This document shows, piece after piece, positions 18,479 to 28,610 of a stretch of DNA of 64,000 nucleotides (the stretch's first letter is position 1; each line of letters starts with the position of its first letter). The notes under the pieces were generated by a model. The model was not told where the DNA came from. It saw nothing but the letters and a program-made list of their open reading frames with translations, and did no database searches. This DNA comes from an uncultured Coprococcus sp. (GTDB lineage: Bacteria; Bacillota; Clostridia; Lachnospirales; Lachnospiraceae), in NCBI GenBank assembly GCA_934247115.1, contig CAKQIY010000011.1, positions 1 through 64,000 on the forward strand. The letters run 5' to 3'. Made by a program: the position numbers and the translations under genes.

Positions 18479-19909
18479 ATGGTTTTTTCAAGTTTGATAT
18501 TTTTATTTGTATTCCTTACTGCGAATCTGATTGTGTATTTTGCAGTGAGCCCAAAGAACCGCAATAAGACATTGCTTATATTTTCACTTGTTTTCTATGC
18601 ATGGGGTGGACCTCGGTATCTGCTTTTGCTGGCAGGCGAGACGCTGGTGAGCTGGTTGTTCGCTATAAAGATAGACGAGTCACGCGCCGGATACACCAAG
18701 AGGTCAGAGAAGTTCTACCTTGTGTGTGACCTTGTGATCATGCTGGGATGCCTTGCTATTTTCAAATATCTTGGTTTTTTCCTTGGAAACATCAAGGGGA
18801 TATTCGGAGTGCCTAAGGTTGTTCCAGAGATAGTACTACCTATAGGAATATCATTCTATACATTCCAGCTTATATCGTATGTCGTGGATGTGTACAGGAG
18901 CCAGGTGCGACCTCAGAAAGAATACTGGAAGCTGCTCCTGTATTCGAGTCTGTTCCATCAGTGTATAGCTGGTCCTATCGTGCGTTATGAGACCGTTGCT
19001 GATGAGATAGAGAACAGAGAGATAAAATCCAATGACATATACATGGGAGTTCGTAGATTCACAGTTGGCCTTGCCAAGAAGGCCGTTCTTGCCAATTCAT
19101 GCGCAAGCATCGCTGATACGCTTCTTCCGGCAGGAGTGGAAAGTCTGAAGATGCAGACAACTTTTGGAATGTGGCTTGGTATGATTGCATATATGCTGCA
19201 GATATATCTTGATTTCTCTGCATATTCAGATATGGCGATAGGTATGGGTCGTATGGTTGGATTCCATTACGATGAGAATTTCAATTATCCATATATGGCT
19301 ACATCAGTTAATAACTTCTGGAGAAGATGGCATATCTCGCTGAGCTCATTTTTCAGGGATTATGTGTATATACCACTGGGCGGTAACCGCTGTGGTACCG
19401 GTAAGTATATAAGAAATATGGCGATAGTATGGTTCCTGACGGGAATGTGGCATGGTGCCAGCTGGAATTATATATTCTGGGGCCTTTATTATCTGGCGTT
19501 CCTGCTGCTGGAGAAGTTCTATCTCGGTGGCCGCCTGGGACCTGTGGCATCACGTATCTATACACTGCTGGTTATCCTGTTTGGATGGGTTATATTCAAG
19601 TTTGAGAGTCTTTCTGAGCTGGGAACAGTTCTTATAGGCATGTTTGGAATTGGCAATGCAGGTTTTGCCAATATGGCGGTGGGAACAGTATTCCTCAAGA
19701 ATATGTTCTTCCTGATATTTGCATGTATTGCATGTACAGATCTTGGTAAGCGTATCAGAAAGACCTCAATAGAACTGGGCAAGGTACATCCAGTTATATT
19801 CAAGGTACACAATGTATGTGAGATGCTCACACCAGCAATACTTCTCATAGTGTCAGTCCTGGCACTTGTCGGAGCAAGCTACAATCCATTCCTGTATTTC
19901 CAGTTCTAG
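18479..19909 (+). CDS. MBOAT-family membrane O-acyltransferase (AlgI/DltB-like)
   Basis: A 476-residue polytopic membrane protein with about ten hydrophobic spans. The MBOAT core is visible: NNFWRRWHISLSSFFRDYVY with a conserved His near 285, and WFLTGMWHGASWNY with the invariant catalytic His near 325. AlgI/PatA/DltB-type enzymes transfer acyl groups across the membrane to cell-surface polysaccharides or teichoic acids. Its partner is the DHHW protein encoded 42 nt downstream, which resembles AlgJ/AlgX. The nearby glycan operon suggests O-acetylation of that polymer, but the substrate is inference. Confidence 0.94.
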   Translation: MVFSSLIFLFVFLTANLIVYFAVSPKNRNKTLLIFSLVFYAWGGPRYLLLLAGETLVSWLFAIKIDESRAGYTKRSEKFYLVCDLVIMLGCLAIFKYLGFFLGNIKGIFGVPKVVPEIVLPIGISFYTFQLISYVVDVYRSQVRPQKEYWKLLLYSSLFHQCIAGPIVRYETVADEIENREIKSNDIYMGVRRFTVGLAKKAVLANSCASIADTLLPAGVESLKMQTTFGMWLGMIAYMLQIYLDFSAYSDMAIGMGRMVGFHYDENFNYPYMATSVNNFWRRWHISLSSFFRDYVYIPLGGNRCGTGKYIRNMAIVWFLTGMWHGASWNYIFWGLYYLAFLLLEKFYLGGRLGPVASRIYTLLVILFGWVIFKFESLSELGTVLIGMFGIGNAGFANMAVGTVFLKNMFFLIFACIACTDLGKRIRKTSIELGKVHPVIFKVHNVCEMLTPAILLIVSVLALVGASYNPFLYFQF

Positions 19910-19951
19910 ACCGAAGAAAAGAACTGATACAGAACGTGTGATAGTGGAGAA

Positions 19952-21394
19952 ATGAAGGTAGATATGAAAAGAAGATATACAAGAAGTCAAAGACAACAGA
20001 TAGTAAAGTTCAGAACCCTGGCGGTGTTGGGATTTGCTGCGGTTATGGCTATAGGAGCATTTATAGGCCTGATATTCTTTGCAAGACCAAAGACATCGAA
20101 GACAGAGAAGAGAGAGCTTGCAAAGTTTCCGTCGTTCACCATAACATCATTCCTGGATGGATCGTATTTTGAGGATGTATCTCTGTGGTATTCAGATACA
20201 TATCCTATGAGAGACAAGCTTGTGGCAGCTGATCAGAAGCTTAAGTCACTTTATGGTATTAATGCCGGAACCCAGGTGGTTGGAAGCGGCTCGAAGGGTG
20301 ATGACATTCCGGACATAGAAGAGAATGATGGAACAGCTACGCCGGAGGATGCGGTCATGGCAACCACGGAGTCGACAACGGAGGACCCGGAGATCGGCTT
20401 CCCTGCCAGCAAGACGGCAGGCAACAGAAAGGATATCACACCTGAGAGCAGTACAGTTCAGACTGTGGATCCGCCAGATTCAAAGGCCATGGATGAGGCT
20501 TTCCAGAAACAGCTTCAGGATAATCTGTATGTGAAGGATGGTTCTGCATACAGCCTGTATTATTTTGTACAGGATTCTGCAACAGAGTATATAGATGCCA
20601 TCAACAATGCTGCTGCACAGCTGGCAGGCAGGACAAATGTATATGATATACTCGTGCCAAACAATTCGGGAGTATTGCTCTCAGATGATGATCTGAAGAA
20701 GCTTGGAGGCTCAGATCAGAAGCAGGCTATAGAATATTATTACAGCAAGATGAAGGGCGTTAAGACAGTTGATATATTTGATACATTGAAGTCCCACAAG
20801 GATGAATATATATTCTTCAGGACAGATCATCACTGGACTGCAGATGGGGCCTTCTATGCATATGAGGATTTCTGCAAGGTCAAGGGTATAACAGAGATTC
20901 CTCTGGCGGACAGGAAGAAGGATACATTTGAGGGCTTCCTTGGAAGCTTCTACAATACTCTGCAGAACTCAGATATGAAGAAGAATCCTGACACGATATA
21001 TGCGTATGAGCCTATAGGAACGAATGACATGACATACTGGAATGACGATGGCTCTGAACAGAAGTGGAACGTTATCATGGATGTGAATGGATGGGATAAG
21101 GGTACCATGTATTCAACATTTGTGGGCGGTGACAATCCGATGGCAGTTATAGAGAATCCACAGGTGACAGATGGATCATCATGTGTAGTCATGAAGGAAT
21201 CGTATGGCAATGCGTTCATACCATTCCTTGTGGATCACTATTCTACAATATATATCATAGATTACAGATATGCACAGGTTAATATTCTGGACTTTGTAAA
21301 GGACAAGAAGGTTGATGATATCATATGCATTAACAACATATCTCTCATCGGAGACCAGGATGTGGTAGCAACCATAAACAGTCTGCTGCAGTAA
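19952..21394 (+). CDS. DHHW-family (AlgX/AlgJ-like SGNH) O-acylation partner
   Basis: A 480-residue protein with a basic N-terminus, one membrane anchor (about residues 22-45) and an extracytoplasmic body. FFRTDHHWTADGAFYAYEDF near 289-308 is the diagnostic DHHW motif, matching the catalytic Asp-x-His of AlgJ/AlgX. MKESYGNAFIPFL near 414 may carry the catalytic Ser. A Ser/Thr/Glu-rich linker lies at about 118-180. In alginate-type systems the MBOAT exports the acyl group and the SGNH partner places it on the polymer. GTGGAG lies very close to the ATG at 19952, and an ATG four codons on is an alternative start. Confidence 0.9.
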   Translation: MKVDMKRRYTRSQRQQIVKFRTLAVLGFAAVMAIGAFIGLIFFARPKTSKTEKRELAKFPSFTITSFLDGSYFEDVSLWYSDTYPMRDKLVAADQKLKSLYGINAGTQVVGSGSKGDDIPDIEENDGTATPEDAVMATTESTTEDPEIGFPASKTAGNRKDITPESSTVQTVDPPDSKAMDEAFQKQLQDNLYVKDGSAYSLYYFVQDSATEYIDAINNAAAQLAGRTNVYDILVPNNSGVLLSDDDLKKLGGSDQKQAIEYYYSKMKGVKTVDIFDTLKSHKDEYIFFRTDHHWTADGAFYAYEDFCKVKGITEIPLADRKKDTFEGFLGSFYNTLQNSDMKKNPDTIYAYEPIGTNDMTYWNDDGSEQKWNVIMDVNGWDKGTMYSTFVGGDNPMAVIENPQVTDGSSCVVMKESYGNAFIPFLVDHYSTIYIIDYRYAQVNILDFVKDKKVDDIICINNISLIGDQDVVATINSLLQ

Positions 21395-21408
21395 GGAACA
21401 AGGGTAAG

Positions 21409-21442
21409 TGTTGTGATGGGTACACAACAGCACACATTTTTT
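21409..21442 (+). terminator. Possible weak intrinsic terminator
   Basis: TGTTGTG (21409-21415) pairs with CACAACA (21423-21429), and six Ts follow 7 nt later. The short stem and offset T-run make it a weak or partial terminator between the acylation genes and the diguanylate cyclase. Confidence 0.4.
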
Positions 21443-21463
21443 GAGCTTGGGGGAGCTTAGAAC

Positions 21464-23773
21464 ATGAATAAAAGATTGAATATCGGTTTGCTGGTGGACG
21501 ATGTTGATGCGGTATTCACAAGTCCGGCAGTACAGGGGGCAGAGCTTGGAGCGAAGGCAATAGATGCCAATCTGTTTATCGTTCCCGGAAGATACCTGGA
21601 TAATGCAGATGAATTTCAGAAGGACAAAAAGTATGGCTATCAGTACAATACACTGTTTGAGTATGTCAAGAACAGCAACATTGATGTGCTCTATGTGATG
21701 ATGGGAATGATAGGCGCAAGAGTTACGGAGAAGGTCAAGATCAGGTTCCTTGAAGGATTCGGGGATATCCCGATAGTTACCATGTACACGAGGACCAAGG
21801 GCTATCCATCTATTATATTTGACAACAAATGTGCATTTGTACAGGGTATAACTCACATAATAAAGGATCATCACGCCAGAAAGCTGGGATATGTGAGTGG
21901 TCCGATGACCAATGTGGATGCGGTGGAGCGACTGGAGGCGTACAGGGAAGCTCTCGAACATGCTGGCATTCCATATAATGACGACTATGTTGTATATGGT
22001 AATTTCGAGGAGAGCAGTGAAGAACTGATAGGTGAGCTTGTAGACAGATTCCCTGACCTTGATGCTGTCATATTTGCAAATGACAGAATGGCATTTGGAG
22101 GATACAGGGCATTTGAGAAGAGAGGAATACGTCCGGGAGAGGATATAGCAGTTCTGGGCTTTGATAACGCAGAGTTTGCGCCGGGACTCAACCCACCACT
22201 GTCCACAGTTGAGGCGAATGCGGCTGAGCTTGCATATAAGGCGATAGTACAGGCTGAGAGATTCTACAACAGGGATGACGATATAGATCTGTATGTGGAT
22301 GCCAGGCTTGTACTCAGAGAATCCTGTGGCTGTACTGGAATCAACATAGAATCCATAGTGTCACAGACTGGGATAGATGGAATCCTGGATGACAGCAGAA
22401 GAAGAGATGCACACGAAAAGGTGTGTGATTATCTGTTCAATGATTATATAGACAGTGATGAGGCTGCTGCGGTGAGGCGCAGTGTGGTGGGCTTCCTTGA
22501 TGATATGGCAGACTATACTCGCAGCGGATACATCAGATTTAACGGAGCCCAGATGGAGAAGAGCTTTGCAAGATTGATGAATCGGGCGACATTCAGGTAT
22601 ACGACGCTTGAACAGGTATCCAATGTCATGGCGGCACTTCAGATGGTTCTGTGTGACAGTCTTGGTACGGAGGATAAGCTGGAGCTTATGCAGATATTCA
22701 TGGATATGACAAGAAAGCTGTCTCTGCAGAACTGGAAACTTATATACAACAGCAACACAGGCATAGGCCGAATGTCCAGATTTATCAACAACATGACAAC
22801 TGATATGTTCAGAATGGATTCGGGGGAACGTATACCATATGATAGTGCGCTTGAGAATCTGTCGTATGTGGACATAGCATCAGCATATCTGTTCCTGTAT
22901 GAAGATCCAATACATCATGAGAGATTTACGGAATTTCATCTGCCTCAGAAGATAAGGTTTAAGGCGTATTACAGTGACAATCGTGCTTACAGTATAGAAA
23001 AGGAAGAACAGGATGTCGACACCAGTGATATATTTGGAATAGACAAGCTCCCATCGGACAGAAGAGTTACGATGGTACTGTCACCATTGTTTTCCGGGGA
23101 GGATATATTCGGTGTGCTTCTGTGTGAGGCTGGATTGGAGAACTTCCGCAACATAGATCCGGTGAGTGTGCATATATCAACAGCCATTAAATCCATGGTT
23201 CTCCTGAAGCAGCAGGATAAGGTCCAGGCACGTCTGGAGGAGACCATGGCCAAGCTAGTGGAGAACAATGATGCGCTGCAGGTGATGTCCAAGACGGACC
23301 AGCTCACCGGACTTCTCAACAGATGGGGCTTTCTGGATGCAGTACAGAGATTTATGGAGACTGCGGGGACAGATCAGAAAGGCGTATTCATGTACGCTGA
23401 TATGGATGGCCTGAAAGCGATCAACGATACCTATGGCCATGACGATGGAGATTTCGCACTGAAGTCAATGGCTTCGATACTCAGGCAGTCGTGCGATGAG
23501 GATGTCATTGTATCCAGGTTCGGAGGAGACGAATTTGTCATGTTCAGTACCATAGACAGCGATTCTGATGTGGACAGACTGAGGGCCCGTATATGGTCAG
23601 AGACGGTAGTGTTTAACAGTGGGATCAATAAGCCATATCGTATTGATATGAGTACAGGTACATGCGTGGTTGAGTGCCGGCCGGACATAGATGTGTTCCA
23701 GGCGCTTGCAACTGCTGACCGACTTCTCTATCAGGAGAAGCGGGCAAAGAAGCTTCGCAGGATGGCTGAGTAA
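21464..23773 (+). CDS. LacI-type sensor diguanylate cyclase
   Basis: A 769-residue soluble protein. Residues 4-285 form a periplasmic-binding/LacI-like sugar-sensor domain without an HTH (NIGLLVDDVDAVFTSPAVQG, VIFANDRMAFGGYRAFEKRG, STVEANAAELAYKA), ending in the SCGC motif near 287. A helical/GAF-like middle follows, and a GGDEF domain starts at KTDQLTGLLNRWGF. The signature RFGGDEFVMF (687-691) is intact, so it should make c-di-GMP from two GTP. I do not see an RxxD inhibitory site five residues before GGDEF. Its domain order matches the protein at 14562, which has an EAL domain instead of an active cyclase. The two bracket the acylation genes and may set opposite c-di-GMP outputs to a shared kind of ligand. 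Confidence 0.92.
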   Translation: MNKRLNIGLLVDDVDAVFTSPAVQGAELGAKAIDANLFIVPGRYLDNADEFQKDKKYGYQYNTLFEYVKNSNIDVLYVMMGMIGARVTEKVKIRFLEGFGDIPIVTMYTRTKGYPSIIFDNKCAFVQGITHIIKDHHARKLGYVSGPMTNVDAVERLEAYREALEHAGIPYNDDYVVYGNFEESSEELIGELVDRFPDLDAVIFANDRMAFGGYRAFEKRGIRPGEDIAVLGFDNAEFAPGLNPPLSTVEANAAELAYKAIVQAERFYNRDDDIDLYVDARLVLRESCGCTGINIESIVSQTGIDGILDDSRRRDAHEKVCDYLFNDYIDSDEAAAVRRSVVGFLDDMADYTRSGYIRFNGAQMEKSFARLMNRATFRYTTLEQVSNVMAALQMVLCDSLGTEDKLELMQIFMDMTRKLSLQNWKLIYNSNTGIGRMSRFINNMTTDMFRMDSGERIPYDSALENLSYVDIASAYLFLYEDPIHHERFTEFHLPQKIRFKAYYSDNRAYSIEKEEQDVDTSDIFGIDKLPSDRRVTMVLSPLFSGEDIFGVLLCEAGLENFRNIDPVSVHISTAIKSMVLLKQQDKVQARLEETMAKLVENNDALQVMSKTDQLTGLLNRWGFLDAVQRFMETAGTDQKGVFMYADMDGLKAINDTYGHDDGDFALKSMASILRQSCDEDVIVSRFGGDEFVMFSTIDSDSDVDRLRARIWSETVVFNSGINKPYRIDMSTGTCVVECRPDIDVFQALATADRLLYQEKRAKKLRRMAE

Positions 23774-23826
23774 GACAGATATAAATAGACAAAATATATA
23801 AAGGCTTGAAAGAAGGAGGATGTATC

Positions 23827-24609
23827 ATGGAGAGATTAGGTTTCATAGGTATGGGTAATATGGCACAGGCACTCTGTGCAGGATTTGTGAATTCAGGGAA
23901 GATAGCGGCTGAGAGTGTATATGCATATGCACCACATTATGACAAGCTGGTGAAGAACTCAGAGAAGTATGGATTTACCCCGTGTAAGACACTTGCAGAG
24001 CTGGTGGATGCCGTGGATACGGTCATCATGGCATGCAAGCCTTATCAGATCAATGACGTTCTCGTTGAGATAGGAGAGAGACTTCACGGCAAGGCTCTTG
24101 TGTCGGTGGCAGCTGGCTGGGATTTTAAAAAGTACAGTGAGTATTTTGACAGTTCGGTGAGAGTACAGTTTGTAATGCCGAATACTCCTGCCATGGTATA
24201 TGAGGGAGTTATGCTCTTTGAGGCACAGAATTCCCTTGAGGAGGAAGAAAGGACACAGATCAAAGAGCTGTTCGCGGCTGTGGGAATTGTGGAGGAGCTT
24301 CCATCGAATCTCATGGGTATAGGTGGAGCAGTTACAGGATGTGGTCCTGCATTTGTTGACCTGTTCATAGAGGGCTATGCGGACGCTGCCGTGAAGTACG
24401 GCGTGCCTAGACAGACTGCGTACAGACTCATATCACAGATGATCCTGGGATCTGCCAAGCTTCAGCTTGAGACCGGTGAGCATCCGGGTGTGCTGAAGGA
24501 CAACGTGTGCTCCCCTGCGGGAACAACCATCTGCGGTGTGGCATCTCTTGAGGAGTCAGGCCTCAGAAGTGCCTGCATTAAGTCTATCGATTCGATCATG
24601 AATAAGTAA
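23827..24609 (+). CDS. proC: Pyrroline-5-carboxylate reductase
   Basis: ProC (EC 1.5.1.2) reduces 1-pyrroline-5-carboxylate to proline with NAD(P)H, the last step of proline synthesis. The N-terminal Rossmann motif is LGFIGMGNMAQALC. VTGCGPAFVDLFIEGYADAA near 172 and the C-terminal SPAGTTICGV are family signatures. The start is the ATG at 23827 behind AAGGAGGA; an upstream in-frame TTG at 23806 precedes that ribosome site. The result is 260 residues, near the family norm. It lies 53 nt after the diguanylate cyclase and may be cotranscribed, with no obvious functional link. A strong terminator follows. Confidence 0.96.
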   Translation: MERLGFIGMGNMAQALCAGFVNSGKIAAESVYAYAPHYDKLVKNSEKYGFTPCKTLAELVDAVDTVIMACKPYQINDVLVEIGERLHGKALVSVAAGWDFKKYSEYFDSSVRVQFVMPNTPAMVYEGVMLFEAQNSLEEEERTQIKELFAAVGIVEELPSNLMGIGGAVTGCGPAFVDLFIEGYADAAVKYGVPRQTAYRLISQMILGSAKLQLETGEHPGVLKDNVCSPAGTTICGVASLEESGLRSACIKSIDSIMNK

Positions 24610-24620
24610 TAACGGCAAAG

Positions 24621-24658
24621 CCCCTGTATGATTGAAATATCATACAGGGACTTTTTTA
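24621..24658 (+). terminator. Intrinsic terminator after proC
   Basis: CCCTGTATGAT pairs with ATCATACAGGG around a 6-nt loop, followed by a six-T run (24652-24657). It separates proC from the convergent kinase gene. Confidence 0.92.
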
Positions 24659-24670
24659 TTCCTTGACTTT

Positions 24671-27250
24671 TTATTTCTTGAATTTTGAGAGGATGCTTAT
24701 AAGCTGTCTTATGTTCAGTGGCTTTGACAGGTGCTCGTTCATGCCCGCCAGACGGCATCTTTCTAGATCTTTAGCAAATGTGTTGGCAGTGATGGCGATG
24801 ATAGGGATGTTCTGTGCATCCGGATGCTCGAGCTTTCTTATGGCGTAGGACGCTGAGATTCCATCCATCACAGGCATCTGAAGATCCATAAGGATGCCGT
24901 CGTAGGTTCCGGCAGCAGATGTGGAGAACATGTCAACGCACACGGAGCCGTCCTCAGCGCGCTCACAGGAGATACCATTCATACCCAGAAGCTCAGACAC
25001 GACCTCATAGTTGAGTTCGTTATCTTCTGCCACCAGAAGGTGCATTCCTGCACACAGGGATTCTGCGTCGCTGCTATCACCGGATTGTCCAGACCACAGA
25101 TCATCCTTTATGATATAAGGGACGTCGATGCTTACCTCGATGATAGTTCCACCACCCGGATTGCTCTGTACTGTGATGGTACCCTGCATTAGATCCACAA
25201 GCTCCTTTACTATGGCGAGCCCCAGACCGCTTCCGCGCACTTTGCTGATCCTGGTGTCTGTCTCGCGGGAGAATTTGTTGAACATGCTCGCCTGATATTC
25301 AGGCTTTATTCCAATTCCCGTGTCGCTTATTCTGGCGACGAGACGTATCTTATCGGAGCCAGGTATATTCTCCTCATATAATTCAAACCCAACGTCGCCA
25401 TGACCAGGTGTGAACTTGATGGAGTTAGACAGCAGGTTAGAGTAGATCTGTTTCAGCTTGAGTCCATCGGCCAGGATGTAGTCGTGATATATATCGTGAC
25501 AGTTGAAGGTTATATTGAGTCCGTCGTTCATGAGAGCCTGATCGAAAACCATGTTCAGAGTATGACACAGCTCGGATACAGATGTTTCACAAGGCTTAAG
25601 CTGCTGTCTGCCGTTTTCCAGATTCGTTATGTCAAGGATGTTGCTGACGAGCTGTTCTATATAAGCCCCGGACGTCCTGAGCTTGCCCAGACAGTCGTCC
25701 ATCTTGCTTGAATCGCCTAGTGATTGCTTTGCTATGTCGGCAAATCCCATTACGGCATTCAGAGGTGTTCTTATGTCGTGAGCCATCTTGGACAGAAACT
25801 CGGACTTTGCCTCGTTTGCCTTGTTGGCCTCCTCTGCCAGGAGCATCCAGCTCTGTTCACGTCTCTTTTGTTCGCTGATAAGCCTTGTTACATACAGTAT
25901 GTTGGTCACGTTGCCAAGAGCATCTCGCTTCTTCACAATAAATCTTGCCGAGTGCCAGTTGCCGTCGTTGGCGAGATAATCCATGGCTATGGTCTCGTCT
26001 GTGTGGAGACGCTCTGCGATGGTCGACAGATCAAAGAAATCAAGTATCTTGTCCTGATATTCGGGAACGACGAAGCGGTGACACAGCTCCTTCATCTTGG
26101 AGGAAGCTCTTCCCATGCGGCCTGTAAGTCTGTGTACCTTGTTATCGCTGGACACCTCCTCGTACATGTCCTGTGTAAGATCTATCCTGTATATTGAGAA
26201 GTAGATCTTGCTTATGGCGGATATGATCTCATTGTTCAGGTTAGCCTCGTCAAGTGCCTCCTGGAGCTGCCTCCTCGAATTTTGTTCAAAGCTCACAAGC
26301 TCGTCTATCTGCTTGAAGCCAATCAGCACCCTTGAAGATGAAGCCGCTGAAAAAGGGAATATCTCAGCCTCAAAGTTTTCCTGGCCCACTGCGTTCGGAG
26401 TCACCCGGTATCTGTAAGAAAGCTTAGGGTGAGCGGCAAGATGATTCTGTATATGCTCTGCGCTGAGGATTTCTGTGAAGTCCGGGGCAGATTCTTTGAT
26501 GACATATTTTTCGTAATACTGTCCGATCAGCTCTGAGTAGCAGAATGTTTTCTCAGCTTTGATGTCGTGTATGTGGGCAGCATTTGCCGCTGGGTCAAGC
26601 TTTAAAGGCTCGAGAGAATCATTCTGAAGATCCACGCAGTAGACGGATATGTAGTCCGTGCACAGAACAGACATGAACGTCCTTTCACGGTTCAGATCCG
26701 ACAGGCTCTTTTCGAGAGAATTATTGCGCTGCTCAAGAAGCTCGGTCATTCTGAGAGTCTCCCTTACATTTCCGAGATGACCGCCCACAACCCCAAGCAG
26801 ACTTATAAAGGATTCCGAACTCTCTATGTGGGGATTGTCCACACCGATAAAGCCTTTGAGCTGGTCCTTATAGAAGATAGGAAATGCTATTTCAGAGTGA
26901 ATATCCTGCATGACCAGAAGCTGATACTCGGAAGGCATTAGATCCTTCACATCCTCCACGTTATCTATGATCATACTGTCGCCGCGCTCAAATGCTTCCA
27001 GCCAGTAAGGCATGTCGGCGGAATCCACGGACTGAAGATTGTCAATCCATGGCTGCACATTGTCACCGCACCACTCATATGAGTTGCGGAATATGTTGTC
27101 AGTCTCATCCCAGTCAAAAATATAAACTCGTTCTGACGAAGTGCAACTTCCGATGATACGGAGCAGAGTCTGTATGGATGCTCGGAGTTCAAAACGGTTT
27201 TGGGCTCTGTCAATGGCAACCATCTGCTGTAGTATAACAAAATTATCCAT
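24671..27250 (-). CDS. Soluble hybrid sensor histidine kinase (GAF-like, PAS-like, HisKA, HATPase, REC)
   Basis: An 859-residue cytoplasmic kinase with no membrane spans. The N-terminus looks GAF-like (AFPIFYKDQLKGFIGVDN near 140), followed by PAS-like segments. The phosphoacceptor box is MAHDIRTPLNAVMGF with His near 491. The ATPase domain shows the N box KQIYSNLLSNSIKFTP, DTGIGI and GSGLGLAIVKELV. A C-terminal receiver carries LLVAEDNELN and the phospho-acceptor Asp in ILMDLQMPVMDG near 787. It is divergent from the HD-GYP regulator gene 250 nt away, and the Hpt protein behind that gene could complete a phosphorelay. The signal is unknown. Confidence 0.93.
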   Translation of the reverse strand: MDNFVILQQMVAIDRAQNRFELRASIQTLLRIIGSCTSSERVYIFDWDETDNIFRNSYEWCGDNVQPWIDNLQSVDSADMPYWLEAFERGDSMIIDNVEDVKDLMPSEYQLLVMQDIHSEIAFPIFYKDQLKGFIGVDNPHIESSESFISLLGVVGGHLGNVRETLRMTELLEQRNNSLEKSLSDLNRERTFMSVLCTDYISVYCVDLQNDSLEPLKLDPAANAAHIHDIKAEKTFCYSELIGQYYEKYVIKESAPDFTEILSAEHIQNHLAAHPKLSYRYRVTPNAVGQENFEAEIFPFSAASSSRVLIGFKQIDELVSFEQNSRRQLQEALDEANLNNEIISAISKIYFSIYRIDLTQDMYEEVSSDNKVHRLTGRMGRASSKMKELCHRFVVPEYQDKILDFFDLSTIAERLHTDETIAMDYLANDGNWHSARFIVKKRDALGNVTNILYVTRLISEQKRREQSWMLLAEEANKANEAKSEFLSKMAHDIRTPLNAVMGFADIAKQSLGDSSKMDDCLGKLRTSGAYIEQLVSNILDITNLENGRQQLKPCETSVSELCHTLNMVFDQALMNDGLNITFNCHDIYHDYILADGLKLKQIYSNLLSNSIKFTPGHGDVGFELYEENIPGSDKIRLVARISDTGIGIKPEYQASMFNKFSRETDTRISKVRGSGLGLAIVKELVDLMQGTITVQSNPGGGTIIEVSIDVPYIIKDDLWSGQSGDSSDAESLCAGMHLLVAEDNELNYEVVSELLGMNGISCERAEDGSVCVDMFSTSAAGTYDGILMDLQMPVMDGISASYAIRKLEHPDAQNIPIIAITANTFAKDLERCRLAGMNEHLSKPLNIRQLISILSKFKK

Positions 27251-27500
27251 AAAATACCCCCTTTATGTGTGTAGGTTTTTGAAATATTAATACATAAGGC
27301 TCTGTTTTTAAGACAATTTTACCTATTTTGAGAGAAAAAATCCATATTAATGGCAATTAATTCCATAGACAATATTTGTTAAAGACAATAGAATTAATGT
27401 GGGTATTTACAAAGAGCTTGCGTAATTATACAAAAGATCCAATATATGAAAAATACAAAAGCAGTTGCAAGTGAAAATACTACATTGAGGAGTGGATCAA

Positions 27501-28610
27501 ATGAGAGAAAAAGTATTGATAGTCGATGACATTGAGCTGAATAGAGGGATACTTGCAGTTGCACTTGGTGATAAGTATGAAGTGATCCAGGCTGCTGATG
27601 GTGTGCAGACCATAGACATACTGAAGTCTGAGAGTGAAGGGATAACAGCGATGCTCCTTGATCTGATCATGCCGAATGTCGATGGATACGCGGTGCTTGA
27701 TTACATGAGAGAACACGGACTGCTTGACAGGATACCGGTAATAGTCATAAGTGCGGAATCTGCTAGGGATGTTGAGGTAAAGTGTCTTGAAATGGGGGTT
27801 ACGGATTTTGTCAGAAAGCCATTTGACATTGTGACAGTCAGACGCAGGGTCAAGAATACCGTGGATCTGTTCATGTATAAGAATCATCTGGAGGATAAAG
27901 TCAGACTGCAGACAAGAGAGCTGGAGGAGAAGAACAAACTGTTTCAGGCTCAGGCAGAGCAGATACGTGAGACCAATGAGAAGATAGTGGACGTTTTAGG
28001 CACGGTTGTTGAATACAGAAATCTTGAGAGCGGTGAGCACATCAAGAGGGTAAAGAAATTTACCAATATACTTGCAGAGAAGGCTGCGGAGAAATATCCG
28101 GAGTACGGCCTTACACCGGAGAAGATAGCTGTAATAGTTGCAGCCAGTCCACTTCATGACATAGGCAAGATAGCCATCAAGGACAGTGTGCTCCTGAAGC
28201 CGGGCAGGCTTACAGATGAAGAGTTTGAATATATGAAGACCCACACGACAAAGGGCTGTGAGATACTTACACAGATTGCAGGCACGTGGAGTGAGGAATA
28301 CGAGAAGATCAGCTATGAGATATGCCGCCACCATCATGAGAGATATGATGGAAAGGGCTATCCTGACGGACTGGCCGGTGAGGATATACCGATATCGGCA
28401 CAGCTTGTGTCCATAGCGGATGTGTATGACGCTCTTGTGAGTGACAGGGTATACAAGAAGGCTATAGAGAAGGGCAAGGCATATCAGATGATACTTGATG
28501 GAGAGTGTGGAACATTTTCACCGAGACTTATAGAGTGCTTCAAAGAATCCAGACAGGAATTTGAAGAGCTTGCGTGCAGATATGAGATGAAGAAGGAGAA
28601 CCAGATATGA
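27501..28610 (+). CDS. Response regulator with HD-GYP phosphodiesterase output
   Basis: A 369-residue protein. The receiver domain is about residues 1-120 (VLIVDDIELNRGILAVAL, phospho-Asp in LLDLIMPNVDG near 54, Lys in FVRKPFD). A coiled coil near 120-160 leads to an HD-GYP domain with HDIGKIAIKDSVLLKPGRL near 218 and RHHHERYDGKGYPDGL near 276-291. HD-GYP domains hydrolyse c-di-GMP or related cyclic dinucleotides. The frame opens at a GTG (27492), but GAGGAG at 27486-27491 fits the ATG at 27501. It is divergent from the hybrid kinase and overlaps the Hpt gene by 4 nt, so the three probably act together. Confidence 0.94.
   Translation: MREKVLIVDDIELNRGILAVALGDKYEVIQAADGVQTIDILKSESEGITAMLLDLIMPNVDGYAVLDYMREHGLLDRIPVIVISAESARDVEVKCLEMGVTDFVRKPFDIVTVRRRVKNTVDLFMYKNHLEDKVRLQTRELEEKNKLFQAQAEQIRETNEKIVDVLGTVVEYRNLESGEHIKRVKKFTNILAEKAAEKYPEYGLTPEKIAVIVAASPLHDIGKIAIKDSVLLKPGRLTDEEFEYMKTHTTKGCEILTQIAGTWSEEYEKISYEICRHHHERYDGKGYPDGLAGEDIPISAQLVSIADVYDALVSDRVYKKAIEKGKAYQMILDGECGTFSPRLIECFKESRQEFEELACRYEMKKENQI

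Noticed and set aside
14384..24610. c-di-GMP riboswitch near the c-di-GMP genes
   Set aside because: I looked for the GEMM-type core upstream of the glycan, MBOAT and sensor genes and did not see it.
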